NCBI RefSeq assembly: GCF_000715075.1
Contig: NC_134082.1
Span: forward strand, 98,062,399 to 98,126,398
Reading direction: 5' to 3'
DNA: 64,000 nucleotides
Source: Nicotiana tabacum
Lineage: Eukaryota > Streptophyta > Magnoliopsida > Solanales > Solanaceae
The notes below the pieces were generated by a model that did not search any database, was not told the origin of the DNA, and saw only the letters and a program-made list of their open reading frames with translations. Shown here in pieces: positions 37,114 to 49,010 of the stretch; positions within the stretch are counted from its first letter, which is position 1; each line of letters begins with the position of its first letter. Made by a program: the position numbers and the translations under genes.

Positions 37114-39170
37114 CTATGCATACTCTAGTGCTTCAAACTTAGGTGTCCGCGGGGCGTCGTTCGGCCTCGCCGCGGGCCTAGGATCCAAATCCCTTTCAAG
37201 CTGCTCTAATTCATTCATGGTTCGTTTCACATAGATCATTACTGCGGAGACAAAAGTAGTATGGGTCATGTCTTCACAAACCCGGCATCTCCTGAGAATG
37301 GCATGAGCAATGGCTCTAATCCTGTCTTTTGTTTGCTTCTTTTCTATAAGAAAGCATCTTATCTGATCGCTACATGTCTTTAAAGCTCGAGAATCCTGCA
37401 GGTGTTGATCTTGCAGCTGCTGCACTTCTACCTCCATTTGGGCCAACAGGTCGTAAAAATGTCCACTTTCAATTGCAAAATCTCTAGCATGTCTAACCAT
37501 TTTACCCTCAAGGGCAAATACTTTTCTCTTTAAATCGGCAACAATTTTCTCATGGTCCCTTTTCAACTGATTCAAGTACTGGCGACGCTCCTCTATTCTT
37601 GTAGCCCACTGCGCTTTAAGCTTTGCCATGATATTCTCAGATTTTTCTAATTCATCCTGCCATTCCCTGACTTCATTTTCCAGCCTTTTTATCAAATGCT
37701 CATCTGATCGGCTCCTTGGTTGCTAATCGACGGTTATCCTCAATTGCCGGATTTGGGCCCTAAGCGCTTCGTTTTCTCGAGCCAGTCTATTCTTCTCATC
37801 TTGATCCGCGGCAACCTGTATATTGTTCTCGAATTTCAGACTCTCAACTTGCTGCTTCAGTTTACCAATCTCAACTCGATTGCCTTCTTCCTTTGCTAAC
37901 CAGTCCCACTGCTCTTGGGATGACTCGGCGAAATCTTCGAGATGAGGTCTTTTAGCCGGTCTCCCGCACGCCATGTCATCTCTGAACCAATCATGATACC
38001 CCAGAGCGACTTCCCCTTTAGCTCTATCTGACACACAAGTGTTCGCCATCAAATGTTGACACTCACTCCAGATTTGGCGAACCTCTTCTTCGGGGAACCG
38101 ACCGTCAGGACTAATTTCGACCACTTGGGTACTCAGATCTTCATCTCTCGGTACTATTTGATACCTCCCGAGTTACCTCAAAACCCGATACGGTGCATAG
38201 GGCTGGATGCTTTTGAGTCCCATCAACAGAAAATGCGGCATGGTTGCTGGCATATATATGACTTCTTCGACAGGCAACCATCCAAGCACCCACTGTATCT
38301 GGCTGGCAGTGAGGGTCCGAAATAATGATGTCCAAGCCGTGACTCCTTCAGGTAGACTAGCCCCTTTGATTCTTGTGTAAAATTCTCCTATACATGTTTT
38401 CTCAAATGAACCATAACTCAAGAGCTGAGAGCGGGGGCACAAATGCTCAGTCATCCACATTTGTAACAACAAGTTACATCCCTCAAAATATTTGCCCCCA
38501 GCTTTACAAGCCGTGAGAGCCCGGAGGATGTCAGCCACGATCATAGGTGCCAAAGTGCTTTTCCCCATGGTTTGCAAGGTACTGATGACCCCCGCTACTT
38601 TCAAATCAATATTACCATCTTTCCTTGGGAATATTATGAGGCCCAAAAAGGCTATCATAAAAGCCACCCGTGTGTGTTCCTCCCATTTTTGTCGGTTACT
38701 TCTACTGCATAGCTTAAAGTCTGGATTATTGAATCCACCCACGTGGCCATATCTATCATATATGAAGCGAAAACTGCATAAACCCTTTGCAAAATCTGGA
38801 TGATGAACTGTTCGGGGTATTTCAAGGAATCCAAAAATCGGTGTACGGTAATGGCCCTGGGAGCAATTAAGTATTTGAACCTCAACGGAGCTTGATCACT
38901 TACGATGTACCCCACTATTTCCTCCAATGTCGGGGTGAGCTCAAAGTCCGAGAAATGAAATACATTATGTGCCGAATCCCAATAAGCGACCAATGCCCTG
39001 ATAATATCACCCCGAGGCTGAAAGTCTAATAAATCCGGCAGATCTTTCAAATACTTTTTCACTTCGTCTTGCCCTTCCTTGCCTAAATCATTCCACCATA
39101 ATCGCAACTCAAAAGGGATTTTGGTCATTAATGAAAAGGGCTCATTTAGCATCGTGCTCATCCTGCACAT
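37114..39170 (-). pseudogene. Element B ORF1 (Ogre-specific protein, function unknown)
   Basis: About 685 codons upstream of gag. The N-terminal two thirds (38173-39170) contain PFELRLWWNDLGKEGQ, FSDFELTPTLEEIVGY, TRVAFMIAFLGLIIFP and MWMTEHLCPRSQL, resembling the plant mobile-domain-like family found in Ogre ORF1 and in some plant genes. The C-terminal third (37114-38124) is rich in Glu, Lys, Arg and Gln with heptad spacing, a probable long coiled coil. Damage: a one-base frame change near 38740, a TAA in a likely Gln codon near 38173 and a TAG near 37723. Its role in the Ogre life cycle is not established. ATG 39170 follows a leader with no competing long frame. Confidence 0.82.
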
Positions 39171-40543
39171 TTATTAAGGCAATTAAGCAAAAGAAAAGCT
39201 TATATTCGACTCAAAAAAGAACTATCTATATTTTTGACTCAGAATCACCTAAAAAAAATTTAACAAGAAGAACTCGATTCTCAAACGCGGCCTTTCAGCA
39301 CTTCGGGAACAAAAGATTTTAAGGCTGCGAAAGTCAACCAGTCAAAAATAAAAAATGGACCAAGTGGGCTGTTTTGCAAAGTCAGCCTTCCAGTGTCCCT
39401 TTTGGAGACATTCGGCTATTTATGACAAGACGGCCCTACTTGACTTATTTACGATGAAAAATAAAAATTTTGACATTTTTTTTGGCTATTTTTGCAAAAG
39501 AAAGGTTGGACCCGATGAGGGTTGCCTACGTATCCCACACTCTGTGAGAATCAAACAGGCGTAGTTCGGGCAAATTAACCGAAATATTTTTTTTGAAAAC
39601 AAGACTTTTGTTTTTCATTTTCCATAGCACGACAAACTATTTTTCCTTTTCTGTTTTGAAAACAAGACAAAATAACAACTCTTTTTTTCTTTTTCATTTT
39701 CGACAAATAATGAAACAACTTATGTTTTTCAAACTAAAACAAAGACTCTTTTTATCCTTTTCCTATTCAATAACCAACTTTCCAAAAATAAAAGACTCTT
39801 TTCCTATTTTTCTTTGCTTTTTTTTTAGTAAAACAAAATAAAACATTTTCCCCTTTCTTTTATTTTCTCAAAATATCGGCAGAGTTTTGCCAGTAATTGG
39901 TCATTGATTTTTTTCTAAAATAATCAATTAACTCCCTAACTGATATTTCTTTTTCTTTCTCTTTTCTATTTTTTTTTTCAATTTTCTAGCATTCCCGAGA
40001 TTCAGAAACCGGTCAACATGCAGGTTCGGAACAAATAAATGCACAGCACAAGAGAATGCATCAGGATGGTCTTTTCATTTCAGGTTGCTAGTCCTAGACG
40101 GACCCAACCCCTATGTTGAGTCCCCTAAGTCAAATGCAACGTGATGCAAATAAGCGTTCCTACTAGGGATCCGGCATGAAGTCACGTTATTCTATGTTCA
40201 AAACCTGGGTCGGTGTTCTAGACTGTGTACCCGAGCAGACAACTCAAGTCGAGGAGGGGGCAACTTACCGGGAACCAAAAGGCCATCCGGCTTCGTAACT
40301 TGTCCGGCCTCTTTCTTATTGCAAGGTATGACACTAACAGAATAGGGAGTCTCAACCAGTAAGCACATACCCAGAGGTGAAGAGAGAAGGGTGTCGGCAC
40401 AGTTTATATACAGTTCAGATAATATCAAAGCGGTAACATTTAGCACATTTAGCACAAGACATGTAGGAAAATCAGATACAATTAAATACAACAATATATC
40501 TAAGCTCGAATTCTAAACCCTGAACCAGAGATTCTAGGTTCGA
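39171..40543 (-). other. Element B 5' leader
   Basis: No gene. It holds one copy of the ~180-bp sequence repeated in element A (about 39275-39460), motif copy 4 (39520-39570), a T/A-rich tract (39600-39990), and a conserved leader (40055-40543) matching element A at 9830-10330 (for example GTTGAGTCCCCTAAGTCAAA and ATAAGCGTTCCTACTAGGGA). Confidence 0.8.
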
Positions 40544-40561
40544 TCCCCAGCAGAGTCGCCA
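40544..40561 (-). promoter_or_regulatory. Primer-binding site of element B
   Basis: Minus strand TGGCGACTCTGCTGGGGA, 4 nt after the 5' LTR. The match to a tRNA-like 3' end continues further (GATCGAACC, the complement of a T-arm). Reported Ogre primer: tRNA-Arg (recalled, not verified here). Confidence 0.85.
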
Positions 40562-40565
40562 GAGC

Positions 40566-43500
40566 TGTCACACCTTCTTTTTTTACACACCCCATGAAGG
40601 GCATGAAGGAGTTTTTCCAATTAAAGGACAATCGGAACGGGATTTAATATTATTATTCAGAGTCGCCACTTGAGAGATTAATGGTGTCTCAAGTCACCGG
40701 TTGCATCCCGAACCGAGGAAACGTATGTCTCTGTTAACAGTCCGCGAACCAGAAATCTGAGTAAGGAATTCTGTTAACCCGGGAGAAGGCGTTAGGCATT
40801 CTCGGGTTCCGTGGTTCTAGCACGTTTGCTCAACTGTTGTATTTGATTTTATCTGATTTCAGAACATGTTTTTGCTTATGGGTTTTTTTAATTTCGAACC
40901 GCTTTTATTATTATTATGAGAATTGCAACGTCGTGAAAACGGATCTCGAACTACGTCACAATCAATGCACCCATGGCCGTTGACACATTTCGACTCCGTT
41001 GAGATTTGGATTTGGGTCGCATCAATGCGCACCCGAGTTTAAGAAAGTAGATTATTAAATAGCGCGCCTAAAGCAACTACGCGTTTTTAATTTGCGAGGG
41101 CCATGGAAATTCAACCAAGTGGCATGCCTCGAATTCTAAGGATTCACATGTTAATTAAATGAGGGCCATGTATTTGAGATTTTGTTTGGCGAGATTCGTC
41201 TCAACATTTATTAAAAGGCCCATTTGAGAGTGATTACAATTTTCTATTGATCAAATGTCCCTAAAAGAAGAAAAAAACTTAATTACATGAAAACTGAATA
41301 AAATTCAGTAGTCCAACCTCAACAATGAGTTGGACCACTGATGGGCTTCAGAAACGGCCCAAATATTCGGTCAGGCAGGAGAAAGGGAAGCCCAGGTGAC
41401 AGATAACAGCACCTGGGATCGAATCCCCTAGGAAGCCTAAACTCATGAAGGCAGTCCGTGTGACAGCCTGAGATGGCTTATCGCTGAGCCCAGCGAGGCC
41501 TTGATTTAGTTCAACCAAACACCCCCTGAAATTACCTCTAAATTATTTTAAGTGTGCAATAATTATAGCAAAGGGGAAACAATACGCATCAACTCGAATT
41601 AGAAGGATATTAGTCAATTGAATTCCAGTTTTATGCACAGACTAATTTATCCACTGATATTCCAGTGAGTTCTTAGACATCATTAAGGTGAAAACCAAGC
41701 TATAAACACGATCTCAACAGCATAAAGCAGACTAACTACTTCTGAATTAATTCACGCCAACATTACTATCAACCTATCATGTAATCAACTAACACTAGTG
41801 CTCACTTCATAGTAATCACATGAATCCAAAACATAACAGTTTATATAGTCCATTTAGCACAAAAGCAATCAAAACTTAAACAATATCCATGAATTAAACA
41901 CTGAATACGTAGATCTGGAAATTAGCTAAATCAGAACTCAATTCTGCAAGTAAATTCATTCTTCACATAATTCATTTCTGCACACTTTAGCTCATAGTCA
42001 TCAGGGGTACAATTGTGTACCTGGATAAGGGAAAATATGAGAAGGAAAGAAGTCAGCTACTTTGAACAGCAACAGCAACAAAACTCAGCAATATATCATC
42101 ACAGAACGGGCCAGGAATTCCTTTTGAAAAATCAAAAATATAAGCAGACTCAACAGATCAGTCCAACACACACTTGAAATGCACTCCTAGCCCTCACAGC
42201 TGAGCCTAGATGCCTCTCAAATCCTGCTGGACCCAAATCTACACTGAAGTCCAAACTAATAGGCCCTAAACTCACTTGAATCAGTCGTTAGTCACTCCCA
42301 AACACTTTTTAGGAATAGAACCTCGAGCTGGAATAAAGAATGCCCAAGGAAGGACTGAGAATCACTAACACTAGTGATGAACTAGTAAAACTGTTTTTGA
42401 TTTTTCCATCTTTTGATGTTTCTTCTTAAGTATTGGAATTGAAATGCTAGCTGAAATTGAAAGCAAGGAAGAAAGCTTTTGGTGGGGATTTTTGGGCTGA
42501 AAATTCAATCCCCTTCCTCAAGGCACTTGATGCCCTTTTATAGGTGATACAAGAGGGTTAATCAGATTTTGGGTTTTCTTTTTAGTCCCTTTCTTATTTT
42601 CAGTTTAGTTCCTTTATTTTTGACTTGCTCAACAAGTAAATCCCTCTATTGTGCTAACACCTACACTAAAGTACCCTTCTAGAAGGCCCTAGGATGCTCT
42701 TTACCCCCACAATACCTATACTACCCTTGCCCCTACTTTAAAATTACTATTCTTATCAGAATTACCCTTTTCCATGCCTAAACTACCCCTGAAAGCTTCT
42801 CAAAAGTTACTGATTCTACCTATATTCTCAACAGCTATAACCAATCCCCTAAATTAATTCAAAACTAACTAAGACTGATTAATTAGAACTCAGAAATTAC
42901 CCAATTGAACTAACCAATCCCAATTATTCAATCACCCAAACCCAAACAACTTAGAAAAACCAGGAGAACAGGATCAGTCAACATTAAATGAAATTCAACT
43001 AACTTTTAACCAATAAGCTCACAATTGACCATTCGAACATTAGATTCAGAACTAAAAAGCAATTGAAGTCCACCTAAACATCTAGCTAACATTAATGGAC
43101 AAAATGGTATTGAATCTAAACTAATCAATTATGACGATTATGATTAACTAACAAATGACACATGCATCAAACTAAAATAAAAATGCGAAGATGCTTTACT
43201 GATTAAAACAGATGGAACAAGGAACAAGGAACAAAGAAGATTTAAACTATACTAATACACAAAAATAAATCGTAAAATTAATAGAACACTTTAATGAAAT
43301 TAAAACTATAACTAAAACTTCAACTATGCAAGTAAAAAGAAACAAGAAAGCTCACTGAAGCACGAGGAACTCTGGCCAGCTGCTATCGTCCGAACCTTTC
43401 CAGATTTTTGACACGTAACATCCCTAACCATGTGTTTTTACAAGAGAACACATGGTTAAGGATATTACGGTCCGAAATCACGGGGATTTTGGGTTAGGGT

Positions 43501-44520
43501 TTTGGCCAGAAATTCTTAGATCTAAAATTTGAGCCGCTTCATCGAGATTCGAAGGGAAATGGTCATGGATTTGGGTTGAGGGAAGTCTGGGGATGGTGTG
43601 GTGTGATTTTGGTCCAGTTCGGATGAATTTGCGACTTGGCCAGAAAACTTCAATCGGAGATTCGACGAGCTCCGGCAATATTCGAGGGAAACCAATGGTA
43701 GGAATGGAAAGAGGAGAGTGGGGAGGACGAGGGGTGTAAATTTGGGGGCGATTAGCATTGGCGCCACCACCGGCAATCTAGGGTTTTAGAACGGCGCGGC
43801 TAGGGTTTGTGGGGGAGTGAGGAAGACGATGGGGAATGGGGTGGGGGGGGGACCTTCGGACACTTTTATAGTATGCCTACCCCGCCTCTGAGCCGTTGAT
43901 CTTGCTAACCTCAACGGTTTGGATTGATCGACGCCAAACGGCGTCGTTTTGATCTTAGCGTATTGGACCGGATGGGGAGAGGGTTCTGGGCTTGGGTCGG
44001 AACACTGATTTGGGCTGAGATTTGGGTTAAATTGAGATGAGCCCAATTTTGTTCTTGTTTGTTTTTTTTTTCTCTTTTATTTCTTTTATCTATTTTTGTA
44101 TTTTGTAATCCACTTTGTAATTTTGTATTTATTTTACTGATTTTATAAAATTGCAACAATTAAAATAAAGTCCTAATATATTTCAAAACTAAACTAATTA
44201 AATTCTAAAATTATTTAAAACCTATTTTACGCCAAATTTACGATTAAAACAACTAAAATGCGAAAGTGAGCTATTTTGTAATTTTTCGTGTTTGATTCTA
44301 AAATAAACTAACCCCTAATTGATCCTAAACATATAAAATTATATCCTAAATGCAAATGTATATTTTTTGTATTTTATATGAATTAACATGCACAAATCAA
44401 ATGCAACCATTATCAGAAAATGATACCAAAATGCACAAAAAATGGTAAAAATAAAGAAAAATTATTTTGTTGGAATTTTTGGGAATTATTCATATATAGG
44501 GAAAAAATCACGTGCTCACA
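40566..44520 (-). repeat. Element B 5' LTR (3955 bp)
   Basis: TG...CA ends on the minus strand, collinear with 21898-25851. It drives transcription leftward into gag-pol. It contains two TATA-like elements (42535-42542 and about 43861-43871, minus strand). Confidence 0.95.
42535..42542 (-). promoter_or_regulatory. Candidate TATA box of element B 5' LTR
   Basis: Minus strand CACCTATAAAAGGGCATC, a near-consensus TATA context, about 1.98 kb into the LTR. Element A has a TATA at a comparable place. A second candidate, ACTATAAAAGTG, lies about 1.3 kb upstream at 43861-43871, so the start site is unsettled. Confidence 0.55.
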
Positions 44521-44525
44521 GGGGC
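44521..44525. repeat. Target-site duplication of element B, right copy
   Basis: GGGGC, identical to 21893-21897. Confidence 0.92.
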
Positions 44526-46050
44526 ACTCAAGGAATCACAAGGCACAACCAAATACGTAGCAAAATAAGATGACGCATAGGAGTATGTAGACCCTAGATC
44601 AAATAGAACTGAAGTATCTTTACTGCAAACTGAAACTGTATCTGTAAGAACGATATTGGATGCCTCAAACTCAGGACTGGCTGGGAAAACATAACATCGG
44701 GGGTGGGCCCCACCACTCTGAACTACATCTCTGGGATGGCCTCCTACTGGCTGGCCTCCACCGCGAGCGGCCTGACCTCCACCTCTAGTTGCCTGACCCT
44801 ACCTCTAGCTGGATGAGCAGGCGGTGGAACAACTGGTGCCGAAACCACGGCATGGAACCCTGATGCTGAGAACTGCTCGATGCTCGAGGGCAAAATCTAG
44901 CAATGTACCTCGGATCGCCACAAGTATAACAAGTCCTCATCTGCTGGGCCTGCTGACCCTAAAACTGACCTTGATTGCCTGAGTAACCACCTTGAATACT
45001 CTGGAGCAGCGGTGTACTGATAAGAGTTGGTGATGCACTATAGGGTAGCTTATCAGAATACTGCATATGAGAACCACAACCACCTAAAACACCGTGAGAA
45101 GCCTGAAGTTCTTAATGAAACAGCCTAGGAGGATGGCCTCTACCAAAAGAATCCCTGCCTCCAAACGAGGCACCACTGAACCTACCAGAATGACGAGGCC
45201 TGTTGCCAGACCCCTGACCACTCCCCTAAGTTAGAACTACCTCAACTCGCCGTGCCACATTGGTCGCATTCTAAAAAGAAATCTCGCTACCTGTCTCCTT
45301 ATCCATCTACAATTTGATAGGCTGAGCGAGTCCCTCAATAAACCTCCTCACTCCCTCTCTCTCGGTAGAGAGTATAAGAAGAGCATGACGAGCCAAATCA
45401 ACAAACCTAGTCTCGTGTTGAGTGACAATCATAAAATCCTACTAAAGATGCTCGAACCGCCTATGGTAGTCCTCTCTCTGAGTGATAAGAATAAACTTCT
45501 CGAGAAATAGCTGAGAGAACGGTCCCAAGTCAAGGCAAGTGACCCAGTCGGTCTAGTCAACACAAAATCATTCCACCATCCCTTGGCGTACCCTATCATC
45601 TGGAATACAGCAAAGTCGACCACATTGGTCTCTACTATCCCCATGTTCCGCAACACCTTACGGCAGCGGTCAAGATAATCTTGGGAGTCCTCAGATGCTA
45701 CCCTAATGTAATGAACCGGGAAAATCTTGGTGAACTCATCCAACCTCAACAAAGCCTCACAAGACATAGATGATCCACTTGCATCCTGAGTCATAACAAC
45801 TGGCTGAAGTACCGAGGTAGCGATGAATCCCTCGGGAACCTGAGCGGGCCCTGCTGGAACGGTCTAAGCCAGAACCTCATCATCGAACTCCGCCTGAGGC
45901 TCCGCTACTAGTGCTGCTTCTCGAGCTCTAGGTTGAGCCTATCCCCTGCCTCGGCCTCTAGCATGGCCTCATCCTCTGCCCTGCCTAGGAGCTGCCATTG
46001 GGGGCTCGGCTGCTGATCAGATGATGAAGGGGTACGTGTTCTCGCCATCT
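44526..46050 (-). pseudogene. Element C gag and N-terminal half of protease
   Basis: Begins at a probable ATG at 46050 (MARTRTPSS). The capsid-like core is in 45429-45794 (IRVASEDSQDYLDRCRKVL, VFQMIGYAKGWWNDFV). One zinc knuckle lies at 44890-44931: CYTCGDPRYIARFC, where the usual His of CCHC is Tyr. The protease active-site region (SVLFDLGSTYSYASSYFA) follows at about 44560-44620 and is cut by element B just after LSAP. The frame changes several times and contains stops. Confidence 0.85.
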
Positions 46051-46231
46051 GTGAAAGAATAGAGTAGAAGTTCAATTAGCATTAAGAAGTCAAATCGTAC
46101 GACAGAGAAGAATAGATGTGAAGTTATTCCTAAACTCTGTAGCCTCTGGGGGATAAGCACATACGACTTACTGTCGATCCCTCAGACTCTACCTTGCTTG
46201 TTCGTGAATTGTGAGACCTAGGCAACCTAGT

Positions 46232-46244
46232 GCTTTGATACCCA
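46232..46244 (-). promoter_or_regulatory. Primer-binding site of element C
   Basis: Minus strand TGGGTATCAAAGC, two bases after the 5' LTR. It resembles TGGTATCAGAGC, the initiator-Met tRNA site used by many Ty3/gypsy elements, with one inserted base and one change. Confidence 0.75.
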
Positions 46245-46246
46245 CT

Positions 46247-49005
46247 TGTCACGACCCGAATTTCCCACCGTTGGGGTCGTGATGGCACCACTCTTGAATT
46301 CTAGGGAAGCCAATAGTTACAGTTCTAACATATTCATCAGTAACCCAAAATAGCAATAAATAATAATTAAAGGTAAACAGATATAGTGCGAAAATTTTTA
46401 TAATAACTCAAAACTCTAAAACACTACTACCCCAATGATATGGTGTCACAATCCACGAACGTCTAAGAATTTCTACAAATACTGGTTTAAAGGAAAGTGC
46501 ATCTATTTTTCGGAATGAAAGAAAACAGGAACTAAAATATAAGGAAGGGGACTCCAGGGTCTGCGAACGCCGAAAGATCTACCTTGGGTCTCCTGTGGAC
46601 TGAAGGCAGCAACCCAAACTCTACTCTCGAGGTTCGGCATCGAAATCCACACATAAAGTGCACAGTGCAGTATCAGTACAACTGACCTCATGTACTGGTA
46701 AGTGTCGAGCCTAACCTCGATAAAGTAGTGATAAGGCTAGAAAACGACAAAAATATATAAACCTGTGAAGTTAAATCATATACGAGAAAATAATAACAAT
46801 AGAAATTTAACATTACATAACTGGAAGGGGAAACATGTTAAGGGGAATATCAAATTCTGACAGTTATACAGTAAAGAAGCAAGGTAAATATCATGCTTTG
46901 AATCAACAGAAATAATAACATAGTAACACGTGCACGGCATCACCCTTCGTGCTTTTACTCTCGTCCTCACCATAAGAAATAACAGAAACGGCACGGTATC
47001 ACCCTTAATGCATTAATTCTCTCATAATCATGGCACAACATCACCCTTCAAGCATTAACACTTACAGAATATGGCACGACATCACCCTTCGTGCATTAAC
47101 ACTTACTCACAATATCGTGCACGACATCACCCTTTGTGCTTTACGCTCTTCCTCACCCAGACAATAGAAATAATAACATCTTGACAAGGGAATCAAAAAT
47201 AACCAATATCATTTCAATAGTTAACGTCATAATACCAGGAAAACATAATAAGACTTGTTCAATCATGAAGGATAACCAGTTTAAGCATGAACAGTATGTA
47301 ATAAGAGACACAACGATCACAAGTATAGGACTCACTTGCATGCTATTACCCAATAACAACGCATAGATACTCGTCACCTCGCCTATACATTTTACTCAAT
47401 AAACTAAACACGTAGCAAATAGGGAAACAACACCTAATCCCTCAAGCTAAAGTTAGCCACAACACTTACCTCGATTCCACGGTCAAAATCAAGTCTCAAT
47501 TACCGCTTTACCTCTCGGTTCCACCTCCAATCTGCTTGTATCTAGTCATAATTAACTTAATAACATTAATAAATGCTAAAAAACTCAATTCCAATGCTTA
47601 ATTATAGGTTTTCCAACATTTTCCCCAAAAAGTAAAAAATTGACCATGGGCCTGCTTGGTCGAAACTCGAAGTTCGGACTAAAACCCGATTACCCTTTCA
47701 CCCCCGAGCCTGGATATGCAATTGGTTTTGGATTCTAACCTCAATTTGAGATCTAAATCCCTAAATTTCGAAATTCCCTAATTTCATACAAAAACACCCA
47801 ATTTCCCATGAAAATCCCAAGATTTTGTGATGAAATCTTGTAAAAAGATGAAATAGATTGAAAGAAATGAGTTAGAAATTGTTTACATATGATTTGGGGA
47901 AGAACTACTCTTTAGAAAATCGCCTTTTGAAGCTTAGGGTTTGAAAATTTGAGAAATGAATTGAAAATCTCGTCTAAGTCCCTTTTTGCACAGTTGTAGA
48001 TGTCGCATTTGTGACAGGAGCATCGTAATTGCGAAACTTGCAAATGCGAGACAAGCGTCGAAATGCGAACCTGTTGTATCTCTGCTATTGTCGCAAATGT
48101 GAACCCTTGGTCACATTTGCGATGATCCCCCTCCCCCTGACTACTTCCCATTTGCGAAGGCTTGTTCGCAATTGCGAACATGAACTGGCCTAGCCTCCTT
48201 CGCATTTGCGATGGAAGACTCGCAAATGCGGCCTTCACAGTGATCACAAATGTGAACCCTAACCTCGCATTTGTGAGGTCTGAGGCCTGCAACACAGCTG
48301 AAGCATACCAACTATTTTTCCAAGTCCAAAATCATTCTGTAGCCCATCCAAAACTCACCTGAGCTCTCGGAGCTTCAAACCAACCATGTACACAATTCTT
48401 AACACATCATACTTGCTCGTGCGATCAAATAGCCAAAATAACATCTAAAACTATGAAATTAACACCAAAACACTTGAAATTTTCAAGATAGTTTCAAACT
48501 TCCTATTTTCTCAACTAAAGGTCTGAATCACGTCAAATCACTTCCGTTTTCCACCAAATTTCACAGATAAGGTAAAAATATAATAGAGGACTTGTACCGG
48601 GCTCCGAAACCAAAATATGGTCCTGATACCAATAAATTCGCACATTATTCAATTTCCATAAACTATTATATTTCCAGTTAAACAAGTTTCTTCGAAAATT
48701 CATTTCTCGGGCTAGAGACCTCGAAATTCAATTCCGGGAATACGCCCAAGTTTCATATTTTACTACGGACCCTCCGGGACCGTCCAATCATGGGTCCGGA
48801 TCCGTTTACTTAAAATATTGGCTGAAATCAACTTAAATTAATTTTAAAGATAAAACTAAATATTTTTCTCAAATTTTCATTTAAGGCTTTCCGGAAGCAC
48901 GCTCGGACTGCGTACACAAATCAAGGAGAAAGAAAATGAGGTTTTCAAGGCCTCAGAACACAGAATCAGATTCTAAAACAAAAGATGACCCTTTGGGTCA
49001 TCACA
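46247..49005 (-). repeat. Element C 5' LTR (2759 bp)
   Basis: Runs from TGTCACGACCC to GGTCATCACA on the plus strand (TG...CA on the minus strand) and matches the 3' LTR. It has about five GCACGACATCACCC subrepeats (46928-47158) and the CpG-rich cluster (48000-48290). It is complete at the end where the 3' LTR is truncated. Confidence 0.9.
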
Positions 49006-49010
49006 CTTGG
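49006..49010. repeat. Target-site duplication of element C, right copy
   Basis: CTTGG, identical to 15821-15825. Confidence 0.9.

Larger units (their letters stand above)
21898..44520 (-). mobile_element. Element B: complete, decayed Ogre (Ty3/gypsy Tat lineage) retrotransposon
   Basis: This 22.6-kb element has LTRs of 3954 and 3955 bp (21898-25851 and 40566-44520), differing only at scattered sites, with TG...CA ends and a perfect GGGGC duplication. Minus-strand order: 5' LTR, PBS, leader, ORF1, spacer, gag, protease, intron, RT, RNase H, archaeal-type RNase H, integrase, long 3' UTR with tandem arrays, PPT, 3' LTR. The extra ORF1, huge size, intron after protease and second RNase H are the defining features of Ogre. 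Every gene has stops or frameshifts. It is inserted in the protease of element C. Confidence 0.93.
15826..49005 (-). mobile_element. Element C: Tekay/Del-type chromovirus, split by element B
   Basis: Two ~2.76-kb LTRs (15826-18588 and 46247-49005) face each other across a minus-strand gag-pol, with CTTGG duplicated outside. The PBS next to the right LTR resembles the initiator-Met type. Pol order is protease, RT, RNase H, integrase, and the integrase ends in a chromodomain-like tail, as in Tekay/Del chromoviruses. Element B is inserted in the protease (duplication GGGGC). C's LTRs differ visibly more from each other than B's do, as expected if C is older. The coding region carries many stops, an RT aspartate change and a zinc-knuckle change. 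Confidence 0.88.

Noticed and set aside
40536..40561. tRNA-like 3' end (GGTTCGATCCCCAG... ending CGCCA)
   Set aside because: It is the primer-binding site of element B read on the opposite strand; no tRNA body or anticodon arm accompanies it.
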